Source: Telmatactis stephensoni
Taxonomy: Eukaryota > Cnidaria > Anthozoa > Actiniaria > Isophelliidae
Length of the DNA stretch: 64,000 bases
NCBI GenBank assembly: GCA_029948255.1
Contig: JALIZF010001715.1
Location: 461,501 to 525,500, forward strand
Direction: 5' to 3'
The notes under the pieces: model-generated
Seen by the model: only the letters and a program-made list of their open reading frames with translations
What the model was told of the DNA's origin: nothing
Database searches by the model: none
Shown here: positions 11,012 to 23,400 of the stretch, piece by piece
Numbering within the stretch: position 1 is the stretch's first letter
Layout: each line of letters begins with the position of its first letter
Program-made: the position numbers and the translations under genes

Positions 11012-13650
11012 CTATATAGCCACTAGATTAGCACAGTACTCTATACGAAGCCATATGTCTCCAAATAGTATGACGCCTTTGACCAAAGAAATTAAAACCA
11101 TACACAGCAGAATGCTGACAGCAAAACCCATTTCGTCACGTGCCGGCGGACTACCGTTCTCGGCTGGTATGAGAGGCTTTGGTCTTCTTGCTATGATCTT
11201 GTTACAATCGTTGTAACCACACCATTTCGTGCACTGAAACACTCCCATTCTTTCGTCACACCCACCTCTCATGTGGAATCGTCCACAGCCTAACGATACT
11301 GTCCATTTACCTTGCCTAACAAAACACAACGAAACATTAGCTGTCTCTCTCACACACACCACTAGAGCGATAGCACTAAAACCGTGAAACAAGCACTAAC
11401 TAAAAAGTTCAAATAGTACTAATGAAACAATAGAAAACAAAGGGTTTTGCTACAATTTGTCTCTATTTAGTTACTAAGTTATTTCACGGTTTAAGTGTTA
11501 TCGCTCTAGATTTAACAATTCAAAGCCCATTTGAATTGGCAAATTAAGATATGCTTGAATGAATAAATAAACATATAAAAATAAATGTGCCTCTACCCAA
11601 CAGGCAATTGGCTTTTGCGGCCATCAGGTGACCCACCCACCCTTCCTCGGAGAAGACGGGTTTGAATTCAGCAGGATATCAAAATGGTCTAGACTTGTCC
11701 CCGTCCAGAGCAATTTGCAAACATAACTCAGCTAGCAGTATTGTTTTCCGTTATCTAAAATATCACTGCTGTATAAAATCACGTTTACCATTGACAACTT
11801 TTGTACCCTGCAAGCAGAGTCCCCCTTGGTAAGGGTACAAATTTTGTTGACGTCAAAGGGAACAATCGATGTGGTTCTTTCTTTGTTCGAACTTGTAAGA
11901 AAATCATAAAGTGATTACCTATAGTATGGCTGAGATTCTTGGTAATAACAACCCTTTTCGTCATCTTTACATTTCTTGACTTGTCCTTTGTCCAGACATT
12001 CAGTTACAGTGTATTTGTTTTTGCAGTGATGACACTTTAGACACGCACCTACAACACACATATATCAGGTTAATCGTTTACATCATTTTTTAATAAATGT
12101 CTATTTCAACGGCATTACCCCCGTCCAAGAGGAAAAGCTCGTCAATAATATGAACTTGCGTCTTTTAAAAAACGAGACGCCTGTTTGAGCGTACGCTCGG
12201 CGAGCTTCGGCGGGCTACTCGGCTGAGCATTTTCTGGAGTAACCTGTCTGTGTTTGATGATGGACAAAAATCTGCATATCGCCCGCCGAGTAAATAGCTC
12301 TGTAGTTTGATTTAACAAATACTGCAATTGCCACTTGATTTCATCGTATTTTGGGTAAATGTGGATATTTGAAGCACATCTTATTATTTGCTACGGTTAG
12401 ACCTTTCGTCCACACTAAAATGCCGTTTTTGTTTCAGCGTGGACAGCAAAACGGAGGGGAAAAGATGCGTTTTATAATCCATCTGTATTAGTGTAGATGT
12501 AGCCCGAGTTAGTTCAGTTTACAGTCGATTAGTCTCCTACTCATGATCAGTCGCAGTTTGTGTCGTCACGCAACGCTTACTAACTTGTTTTGGGGAGAAT
12601 GCGTTACGTGACGGCACAAACTGCGGTGCCGCAGGAGACTAGCAGTCGACGAACTGGTTTATACCTCATGGCTGAATATTCACATAGTCGGCGCTCTTAG
12701 GGTTAGGTTTAGTGTAAATAATTAGGAAGACGACTATAGGAAGACGACTATATATGGCATTCAGCCATGAAGTACTAACCGACGAACTGTAATACATCAG
12801 ACACAATATTTCTAAAGCTTGGTTCACACGAGCGACGAAAATGCAAAGGCAGATGCAAATACAAGCATTATCCATGAACGCAAATGCAACGATAAGTATG
12901 CGAAATTGTGGTATTTACCAAGACAAAAATGCGATGATGGCTTGCAGTGTTCATTTGTACAAACCCTGATTCACACGATACAAACTCACGCGCGCAAGAA
13001 CAAACGCAAGCAAAACAAAATGAAAACGTTTCCTTTCTTTGCGTTTGTATTTGCAATTATGATCGCACTTGTGTTTCTGACGGCTCACACGTACATCGGC
13101 TTGCACGTTTTTCCGTGCAAACTTGTCTCGCAAAAAATGAAAGTTGCAAGCTTATAACTTTCTACGTCAAATAACCCCTCGCGCAACTGATATTTTGTTT
13201 TTGAAAGTTGCACGGGATGTAAAATTTGTCAAGTTTATACGTCTAACTTGGATTGCGCAACTTGTCTCCCAACAAATCAGAAACTATAATCAGGCCAAAT
13301 CAAAGCGAGCTTGTTTCCATCAAACAATTCAACCCACAGAGAATATGAGCCACTTTTTTATCATTCACTCTCGACACCATTGCAGTTTTTATAAAAATTC
13401 AACTCCTGTGTTACGCATATAACATGTCCTTGTGCAATCTGCAACAATTTTCTGCGCGCACTAATTTGTAACGTCCAAAGTCCTGGATGCAATTTTTTTA
13501 GTGGGACAAGCTGCAGGAAAAAATGCTAAGTTTAACGGCGCCTTCAAATACAAGCATGAACGACGTATATCCCTTTTGATTGTCCATACCTTGATAAAAT
13601 AAAGCAAAAAGCACGATCCCAATCGAACACAACACAGTGTAGAAGCGCAT
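11012..13650 (-). CDS. Ly6/uPAR (three-finger) domain surface protein, 3 exons
   Basis: Exons on the minus strand are 13650-13590, 12048-11919 and 11315-11012 (164 aa). Intron phases agree (1 then 2), and donors GTATGG and GTAATC and acceptors ending TTGTAG and TTGTTAG are normal. Residues 1-20 are a signal peptide (M-R-F-Y-T-V-L then hydrophobic). The mature part has the Ly6 cysteine plan: L-K-C26-x2-C29, C38, C47, C54, C74, C83, C92, C96 and a closing Y-N-D-C101-N. That C-N ending is diagnostic of the Ly6/uPAR fold. C23 is an extra cysteine. Residues 126-149 are hydrophobic, after a possible GPI site at N117-G-S, but 15 more residues follow, so a simple transmembrane anchor is also possible. 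Family members act outside the cell as receptor modulators or adhesion proteins; the ligand here is unknown. Confidence 0.8.
11362..11509. mobile_element. MITE in the second intron of the Ly6-type gene
   Basis: The left end CTAGAGCGATAGCACTAAAA and right end TTTAAGTGTTATCGCTCTAG are inverted copies, each followed inward by a CCGTGAAA/TTTCACGG block. The core AACAATAGAAAACAAAG matches the 'AGTGRTTTTCATT' family core in reverse, so it is a relative with changed tips. It lies about 50 bp upstream of the exon 3 acceptor. Confidence 0.75.
12511..12657. mobile_element. imperfect palindromic element (MITE-like)
   Basis: AGTTCAGTTTACAGTCGATT and AGTCTCC on the left mirror GGAGACTAGCAGTCGACGAACT on the right, and GCAGTTTGTGTCGTCACG mirrors CGTGACGGCACAAACTGC inside. 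It sits in the first intron of the Ly6-type gene. Confidence 0.6.
12815..13170. repeat. diverged repeat rich in TTCACACGA and TTGCAA motifs
   Basis: GGTTCACACGAGCGACG (12822), GATTCACACGATACAAACTC (12969) and GGCTCACACGTACAT (13082) look like repeated internal blocks, and AAATGCAAA-type motifs recur. No clean terminal repeat was found. It sits in the first intron of the Ly6-type gene. Open frames here on both strands are not supported as coding. Confidence 0.35.
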
Positions 13651-15428
13651 GTTGTGTTGTGAGACGTAATCAAATACGTCATCTATTACCGTGACGTCAT
13701 TAGGTGTTGACGTCATTAGTTGATTAGTAACTATGAAGTCATTATTTAACTTCACGAGGTGGAGTTTTAATATTTGGATACTGTCAGAAGCAAGGAGGCC
13801 AAGATGTGCTATTTATACGAAAAAAGACGGGTCTTGTTTTGTTAGAGCTTAAAATTAGATACAATTTTATTCATTGTAAAAGGAATCAGAGCCGCTCATT
13901 GTTTGGGCTTCCTGTGATTTAACAAGCGCTATGCCCCAGTCTCTATCAACAAACATAATAAAGATGGCGGACATTTTGTAGATTTGTGGATGATTTGTGG
14001 ACAGTTTTGGGATTTAATATGATAGGGGAAGCATTTCTTGTTGCAAGCTGCAGTCTGTTTGTCTTCTGCAGTGTTTATGAAGTTAGAAAATGTACAGGAT
14101 ATGTGGTATTTCATGCTATTTGTAAGTATGCTGCTATTACATGTATGTCACCCATGCTTTGAAAGTTCGAAATGTCTCCGTGTCCGACAGTCGGATAGGG
14201 TTTCTCAACTCCGTGTCCGACAATCAATTTTTTTTAAATTACAAGAGATCGACTGATTTAATTGGGAATCAACCATTAAGATTTCAATAAGATGGTCCAG
14301 CTCTTTAATTTGAGTGCCGTTAATTTCAATCAGAATTATCGGTTAGAGCTCGGCTCTCTATAGCCAAATCGACATTGGAGCGGGCACTTAGAAATTTTTT
14401 GACATGTTTAGCAACTGTCGGATGCGGATACTAAAATACTCCGTGTCTGACAGCCGTAAATTTTGAATCCTTTCGCATATTCCTGTAGTTATTTAACGTA
14501 AAACATAAACTAATTATAACAAATTGAAGATGGTTTTGAGTTGTCTGTCCTCTTATTGACACACTCTTGACGTCATAAAATGTTCAAAACTCAAGTGGAA
14601 TCACGATCGCAGCGAGCTTTTATATGATAGTTGTATTATACATATGCAGATTTAAGTACTGACTGTACTGACTGTTGCAAGTGCACTGTCTTTGTCATTG
14701 TCTTTTTCAAATTGTTTGTTTTTAAGATGGTGACACATATATGCGCTCTCTGGGCGATTGGCTGAAAAATCTATGAACTATTTCCCCATAGGCTGCACGG
14801 CTCTGTTTTTAACATTTTACAATCCTTGCCAGAATGGTTGGCACGATTTGTCTTTATAGCGCGCACAATGCATTTTCCTGTTATTTATTGCCCCACTCCC
14901 CCCTTTTCAATGTTGGAGTGCACCTACCAGTCTAAACAGTCTCAGTCATTAGCACACTCTAAAGCAACCATCAACATTGATTTAAGGGGGAGGAGGATGC
15001 ACAAATACAAGTACAAAGTGCATTTTATAATGAGTCCCTAACATTTTCACATCGGACCAACTCTTTTTGGCAAAGATTGTAGGTGTTCCATGCACCCATT
15101 GCATTATAGACACATGAGAGCAAATATAAAGAACAATTAACAAACATAAGAGTGGCACGAGGCGTATAGCCGAGTATATTTTCTCTTGTATGTCTATAAC
15201 GCCATGGGCGCGTGGCTTTCTGTTGTCTAATATTGATAAATAATTATTAACAAGTACATAGGTAGTTGTTGAAATGAAGACTTTCTCTTTCAGTAATATT
15301 CATATCATCCTCCAATAATAGTGTTATAAAATGGTCAGAAAACCTTGATCACATAAAACTCAGGTAAAGTAACCCTATAACCAGTCAGATAGTTACATGT
15401 ATCTTACATGCTCACAATAGTCTTGCAA
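13651..15428. other. intergenic, scattered short repeats
   Basis: This is the upstream side of the Ly6-type gene. Tandem-like recurrences of CTCCGTGTC[CT]GACAG[TC]CG occur at about 14176, 14210 and 14440. A weak hairpin spans 15098-15209 (ATTATAGACACATGAGAG against CTCTTGTATGTCTATAAC). No coding exon is supported. Confidence 0.4.
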
Positions 15429-15530
15429 TATTCACTTACCTCAATAATCCTCATTTCTTTGTTTGATATTCATGTTCACTTCAAACAAAGAATTTTCTGT
15501 ATTGGAAAAGTATTGAGGCAAGTGAATAAG
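15429..15530. repeat. inverted repeat, about 40-bp arms
   Basis: TATTCACTTACCTCAATA on the left and TATTGAGGCAAGTGAATA on the right pair closely. TTTCTTTGTTTGA and TCAAACAAAG extend the pairing inward. Probably a very short MITE. Confidence 0.6.
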
Positions 15531-15761
15531 GTCTGTGAGAGTCATTTAGCCTTTTATTTGTCAACCCAGCATAGCTGGAGCTACAGTGGATTTCATATGA
15601 CTGGGAAAAACAGCCAATGACAGGACAGTTACTTTTACAAAATTTTATATATAGATATATGGCACTGACACGATCCTGGTACAACGTAGCATGTTTCCCA
15701 CTCATATGAAAACCTTTTTAAATGTAGATACCTAAGAGATTATTAATCAACTTGTCAAAGG

Positions 15762-16071
15762 TACCGTATTTACTCGAATAAGCGCCTCCCCCGAATAAGC
15801 GCCCCCTTTGGACAAAAAAAATTAATAAGCGCCTCCCCCGAATAAGCGCCTCGCACCTCGTTATAGTATAATAATACCAATACTGTTGTAGTAGTATAAC
15901 ATTGATATTATTGATATTAAAAGAAAAGCATATACGTTGACAGTTGTGTACGCGTTTTCCTCCTGCTGAATAAGCGCCTCCCTCGAATAAGCGCCTCCCC
16001 CGAATAAGCGCCCCGTTTTAGATGTGAAAAATTTAATAAGCGCCGGGGCGCTTATTCGAGTAAATACGGTA
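15762..16071. mobile_element. palindromic MITE with TACCGTATTTACTCGAATAA ends
   Basis: The left end TACCGTATTTACTCGAATAA is exactly mirrored at 16052-16071. The inside holds six or more degenerate repeats of CGAATAAGCGCC[TC]C. This end sequence is a widespread animal MITE type. There is no coding frame. Confidence 0.88.
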
Positions 16072-16762
16072 TGCGGTTTTCTGTCAAACCAAACACACAT
16101 CTTTTACGATCTCTAACTAAGATAATGTCATAAACTGTCTTGAATCCAGCCATTGATGTCACCATACATGTATATACAGCGACTTGTAACATTGTGTTGT
16201 GTTTTCTGGTGGTTTTAGACCTGGCAGTGATTCTGGTATCGTCTTGGGTTGTTTGTTGGTTCCCATGGTAATAACAAGTCAGGTTTATATGCTTAGACAT
16301 ACTAAACACAACACTGATCTCTTAGGTATGTAAACATGCAACTTAAGGTACAATTATACATGCACAAAGTAAAGTTGTGCATCTTGTGCAATATTATTTA
16401 GTTACAGTTACAGGGTAGAAAACTATTGGAACAAGGGGAGTGAGGCAAACAATAACTGTTTATCAGGCTACATGCAAGTTGCATACCAAACGATGCTCAT
16501 ATCAACCATCCACTCACAAAAAAAAATATTAGTTGTAAAAAGTAAAGAAGACATTAATTTTGTGCTACAAACAAAATTTGCTGTTGCACAGTAAATTGAA
16601 AAGTTTATTTCCCACAACTTACAGTTTGTTTCTGCAAAATGAATTACTACCTGATATACGATATAAGTTCAGAATAATTAATTATTGTTATCAGAAGTAT
16701 AATCAATAATTTGCAATGTCCTGTATTTAGGTACCCTTGAATATTACCTACATGCCTCACAA
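16072..16762. other. region upstream of the recognised DOLK exons
   Basis: The DOLK exon found at 16731/16763 aligns well inside the family, so further 5' exons should lie here or further upstream. A hydrophobic open stretch at about 16163-16265 ends in a possible GTAATA donor but lacks a start codon, so it is not called. A splice acceptor (CTGTATTTAG) ends at 16730. Confidence 0.35.
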
Positions 16763-17386
16763 ATGATGGGTATGTTTGTGGTATCCATTCTTCTGCTGTT
16801 CAACAAGGCAAGAAGATCTCTGTCCTGGGTTATGTTGGTTTTGACTACAGTATGTATGGCAGCCACTCTTAACACTCAAGCAGGTTTGTGATGGCAATAC
16901 TAACAGTAGCACATGACCTTTATACAGCAATCTTACATTTCCTTTTCCATCAAATTTAGATGTGAAGATCAGCAGCCTCGTAGGGCTTGTAGTACTCTTC
17001 ATTGCTTTCCTTGTGTTTTTGCTCTGGTTGTTTCCTAAAAGTTTTAGTCTTTGTGAAGCTATGTTGATTACACAAGCTTGTCTTTTACTTGCTGTGGATT
17101 CTTGGACATCAATAGGAAGTAGGGTAAGAGCTTATAAGATGCATTTAGCAGCAGCGAATCTAGTCCTTTTGAAAGGGGGTGTGCACCTTTTTACAAAACA
17201 CGTTGGTGGAGGTGTAACTTCCTCAAACCCCTTCTAAAGTAACCTCACAGGGCTTCAGCAAGCCATAAAATTCGGAGGGACTAAAACAACCTACACGTAT
17301 TATCACGATTAACAATTATAATGAAACCAACAACAAACATTTAGAAAGTAAGGCTTTGTAAAAGTATATTGTCCAACATGTTTAAC

Positions 17387-17449
<63 letters not shown>

Positions 17450-20400
17450 TGAAAGAGAGAGAAAGAAAAAAATTAGTGGGCCCAACTGAAAAGATCCCCC
17501 CTTTGGATCTGCTGCTGTCTAATTTAACCTATTACCAACAACCTACTGACACCCTACCAACAACCTACTGACACCCTACCAACAACCTACTGACACCCTA
17601 CCAACAACCTACTGACACCCTACCAACAACCTACTGACATCTTACCAACAACCTACTGACACCCTACCAACAACCTACTGACATCCTACCAACAACCTAC
17701 TGACATCTTACCAACAACCTACTGACACCCTACCAACAACTTACTGACACCCTACCAACAACCTACTGACAACCTACCAACAATCTACTGACACCCTACC
17801 AACAACCTACTGACACCCTACCAACAACCTACTGACATCCTACCAACAACCTACTGACAACCTACCAACAATCTACTGACAACCTACCAACAACCTACTG
17901 ACACCCTACCAACAACCTACTGACATCTTACCAACAACCTACTGACACCCTACCAACAACCTACTGACACCCTACCAACAACCTACTGACACCCTACCAA
18001 TAACTAACAATAACCTACAAATTATAACTAGCAATTACTACAATAACTCTAATGATGGCTAACATATAAATAACCTACAGGCAACACACCAGCAACCTAC
18101 TGATAAACTGCAAACAACTTACAAATTTTTTACCAACAACCTTCTGACAACTTACTAACAACCTGCAATCAACTTCTGACAACCTTTTGACAGTACTTTA
18201 AGACAGTTGATTTAACATACCAAACTGCTGTTTCATCATTTCCATTGCAGCTTTATTACATTGCCCCAAGTATTGCTCCACCACCTTATCCTGTGTCAAG
18301 AAGTATTTACACCTATTGGTTACAGGTAATAATCACAACCATTACTTTATTGCTCAATATTTTATAATGTCTGACTGCATGTATACAAACATCAGCAATG
18401 AACAATGAGGCATGTCTCTGTACTGTAACACAGGTACAGGTGTATAAGTTCTAGAGGGCAGGAAAAACAACCTCAGGGATATAAACATAGCCAAGTGTTT
18501 CTTTTTGAGCACCTTGCATTTCCCAGAGTGTACATATCACAGTATCATATACATTTTATACTGTTATAAAGTATTTTTGACATTAGTGAGTATATTGCTG
18601 TCCTCTAGTTTAAACAATGGCAGTCCCAGAATATATCCATCCCCTTCCATGGTAGGGATTGGAAATTCTGGAGGGGAGGGGGTCAGAGAAAGAAAAAATT
18701 ACAGAGTTTCTGTGGAAGTAAATTGGAATTCCAAGGGGAGGAGGTCCAACAGTTACAAATTCCCTCTATATGTAATGGGTCATTACAGTGCTGCGCTTCA
18801 AACCGTTGCCACGTCCACAAAGTTTTTGATTAATTTTTGACATCTGTTTGACAACCTTGAATACCGCTAACCAATTAAATATCGTCGCTTCACTTTGATG
18901 TTTCAATATGATGTACAAACTCCGCCTATCAAGACATCAAAGTGAAGCGCCAGTATCTAATTGGTTAGCGGTATTAAAGTTGTCCAAAAGATGTCAAAAA
19001 GTAATCAAAAACTTTGTGGTAGTGGCAACGGTTCGAGGCGCAGCACTGTAATATTTTCTGGAACTAGACAATTCACTATTTATGATATTCTCTGTAATAT
19101 CCAAGTAAAATATTGCATGGGAACATGGGTATACAAATTGTATCTGATTATTAGGTTGTTAGATTCTGTTGGTAGGGTCACTTTTAACAGGACTTCTACT
19201 CCTTCCAGTCTTTTACTACATCAGTATTGTTAGGTTGGTATATATCTTACATTTGTAATACGATAATAGTAAAAAATAATAATTACTTAATTTTGAAGCC
19301 AGCTGGAAGGTAAAGTACAAATGCAGTTAATCTGATTCAATGTTTTGATCATTAGAAATTCATTGGAGTTATGGATAGGAACCATGTCATTTTACATTGT
19401 CATATTTCTGGTCTTTATCTCGTTTCTGCTTCCATGGACTTACTTGATGCTTGGTGGTGTGAATCCATTGAGTTGGGTGATCCGTTATCTTACATATAAT
19501 ACACAAAGGGTAAGACATAGCATTGCCTATTATCTTACATATAACACACAAAGGGTAAGACATAGCATTGCCTACTATCTTACATATAATACACAAAGGG
19601 TAAGACATAGCATTGCCTATTATCTTACATGTAATACACAAAGGGTAAGACATAGCATTGCCTATTATCTTACATATAACACACAAAGGGTAAGACATAG
19701 CATTGCCTATTATCTTACATATAACACACAAAGGGTAAGACATAGCATTGCCTATTATCTTACATATAATACACAAAGGGTAAGACATAGCATTGCCTAT
19801 TATCTTACATATAATACACAAAGGGTAAGACATAGCATTGCCTATTATCTTACATATAATACACAAAGGGTAAGACATAGCATTGCCTATTATCTTACAT
19901 ATAATACACAAAGGGTAAGACATAGCATTGCCTATTATCTTACATATAATACACAAAGGGTAAGACATAGCATTGCCTATTATCTTACATATAACACACA
20001 AAGGGTAAGACATAGCATTGCCTACTATCTTACATATAATACACAAAGGGTAAGACATAGCATTGCCTATTATCTTACATGTAATACACAAAGGGTAAGA
20101 CATAGCATTGCCTATTATCTTACATATAATACACAAAGGGTAAGACATAGCATTGCCTATTATCTTACATATAATACACAAAGGGTAAGACATAGCATTG
20201 CCTATTATCTTACATATAATACACAAAGGGTAAGACATAGCATTGCCTATTATCTTACATATAACACACAAAGGGTAAGACATAGCATTGCCTATTATCT
20301 TACATATAATACACAAAGGGTAAGACATAGCATTGCCTATTATCTTACATATAATACACAAAGGGTAAGACATAGCATTGCCTATTATCTTACATATAAC

Positions 20401-23400
20401 ACACAAAGGGTAAGACATAGCATTGCCTATTATCTTACATATAATACACAAAGGGTAAGACATAGCATTGCCTATTATCTTACATATAATACACAAAGGG
20501 TAAGACATAGCATTGCCTATTATCTTACATATAACACACAAAGGGTAAGACATAGCATTGCCTACTATCTTACATATAATACACAAAGGGTAAGACATAG
20601 CATTGCCTACTATCTTACATATAATACACAAAGGGTAAGACATAGCATTGCCTATTATCTTACATGTAATACACAAAGGGTAAGACATAGCATTGCCTAT
20701 TATCTTACATATAATACACAAAGGGTAAGACATAGCATTGCCTATTATCTTACATATAATACACAAAGGGTAAGACATAGCATTGCCTATTATCTTACAT
20801 ATAACACACAAAGGGTAAGACATAGCATTGCCTATTATCTTACATATAATACACAAAGGGTAAGACATAGCATTGCCTATTATCTTACATATAATACACA
20901 AAGGGTAAGACATAGCATTGCCTATTATCTTACATATAATACACAAAGGGTAAGACATAGCATTGCCTATTATCTTACATATAATACACAAAGGGTAAGA
21001 CATAGCATTGCCTATTATCTTACATATAATACACAAAGGGTAAGACATAGCATTGCCTATTATCTTACATATAATACACAAAGGGTAAGACATAGCATTG
21101 CCTATTATCTTACATATAATACACAAAGGGTAAGACATAGCATTGCCTATTATCTTACATATAATACACAAAGGGTAAGACATAGCATTGCCTATTATCT
21201 TACATATAATACACAAAGGGTAAGACATAGCATTGCCTATTATCTTACATATAATACACAAAGGGTAAGACATAGCATTGCCTATTATCTTACATATAAC
21301 ACACAAAGGGTAAGACATAGCATTGCCTATTATCTTACATATAATACACAAAGGGTAAGACATAGCATTGCCTATTATCTTACATATAATACACAAAGGG
21401 TAAGACATAGCATTGCCTATTATCTTACATATAACACACAAAGGGTAAGACATAGCATTGCCTATTATCTTACATATAATACACAAAGGGTAAGACATAG
21501 CATTGCCTATTATCTTACATATAATACACAAAGGGTAAGACATAGCATTGCCTATTATCTTACATATAATACACAAAGGGTAAGACATATACATGTACAT
21601 TGCCTAGTGTAATTGCCTATCAATGCCATTCTTTATAAACCAACTACCTACTCACCACAACCTACTCATGGTACCCACAACCTTACTATCAACCTACCCG
21701 CAACTGATACCCTATCAGCAACCTACTGACACCCTACCAACAACCTACTGACACCCTACCAACAACCTACATGTACTGACAACCTACCAACAACCTATGT
21801 ACCACCTATCCACAACTTTACTAGCAATCTACTAATGCACTTCACTTGCTGCATAAAGCCTCTTCATGTTCTACAATGTAGCTAGAAACTAGTTCTAAAA
21901 ACAATGCCAGTAGCAAGCTAAGTGTAACCCATATAACCTTAAGGTGCAGTAATACAAGCAACAAAATCATGCAACTTGTCGCGCAACATTGTTTTTTTGA
22001 AGTTGTAGAGTGATGTTATATTATTTAATAAAAGTTGGTAACCATCATTAAGAAAAGTTGAGTTAGCTATAGTTAAATGTTCTGATGAGACAGCTAGCTA
22101 CCGATATTAGGTTAACTAATATCTATTTTATGTACAGTCCTACCTAGTGATATACTGGTCATTTATTAATAACTAATATGTATTTTATGTACAGTCCTAC
22201 CTAGTGACGTACTGGTCATTTATTAATAACTAATATATATTTTATGTACAGTCCTACCTAGTGACGTACTGGTCATTTATTACATTACTATCACTTGCTG
22301 TGGTGCTGATTAAGAATTCTACAAGTAAGACAGCACAATCTACAACCATTGCTCGCAAGTACTTCCATTTACTGGCCATTGCTGTGTTTCTTCCTGGTAT
22401 TATACTTGAACCACAACTTACACATCTTGCTGCGTCTGGTGCTATTGCAGCATTTATGTTTATAGAGGTAACTCAGTGACCCATTATTATGCTCTGTTAG
22501 GTTCTTAGAGGGGGTTTTCATAGGAATGGGAAAGTTACTGCACCATACAGTAACCATATCAGTGACGTAATATCTATAAAAATTCCTGCTGTAACTGTGA
22601 CCATGCCATATTACCAATCATATGAAATCAGTTCTGTTTGTACCATACCTCCATTGAAATCTTAGCTTTTGTGACATTTGCCTTGTTCTTATTTTAATTA
22701 GTATGTACGCATTGGAAGAATAATGCCTTTGGGGCACATTTTACATGATAGCCTACAAGTCTTCCTGGATGAGAAAGATACAGGATATGTAATTTTATCT
22801 CACATTTATCTTTTACTTGGCTGTGCTCTTCCTATCTGGCTTTATCCTGGGGATATATTAGACACCACCAAACAAGGTGAGCACTTGTATTATTTTGAAC
22901 AGCTTGCAGGGGAGTGTGAAACACACATGATTGTCTCAGTGCCATGTTTGTCTATAAAGACATTCAAAAATTTTGCTGACATAACAATGCTATGCCAAGA
23001 TCCTGGAGGATGCCTGCTGGTGGTATCATTAACATGCATCAATGTATGAAGTACCATAACAGTTTATTATTGAAAACATTTTTAATGTGATTTTAGATAA
23101 AGCAACTACTCCAACCAAGGCCAACCAACAAATTTTCATATTTTGTATATTTTTGAAGCTTAACAACAGAATATTGGCAACTTCCTACAGTCAAAAATGC
23201 TTCTTGTTCCATCTTGATGTGGTTCGTACACATACCAAGCAAATTATATGCATTTTAAGGAAACATGAAACTTTTGTAGAGATTATTTTGTTGCACAATT
23301 ATTTGCATGAAAATTTGTTTGGGTGCCTTGATTGGACTAGTCGTACTGTATGAATGAAAGAAATTGAAGACTACAAAGTGACTCATTCATTCAATACCAA

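Noticed and set aside
12819..13157. 112-residue plus-strand frame with a hydrophobic segment
   Set aside because: Overlaps a diverged repeat in the Ly6-type gene intron and has competing frames of equal length on both strands.
16163..16265. Extra upstream DOLK exon with hydrophobic text and a GTAATA donor
   Set aside because: No start codon, no clear acceptor, and its phase with the exon at 16731 could not be confirmed.
19486..21590. CRISPR-like array
   Set aside because: Units are contiguous with no unique spacers, and the sequence is eukaryotic.
19387..21600. 737-residue minus-strand open frame (S-Y-P-L-C-I-I-C-K repeats)
   Set aside because: Shadow of the 45-bp repeat on the other strand; only the plus strand aligns with DOLK.
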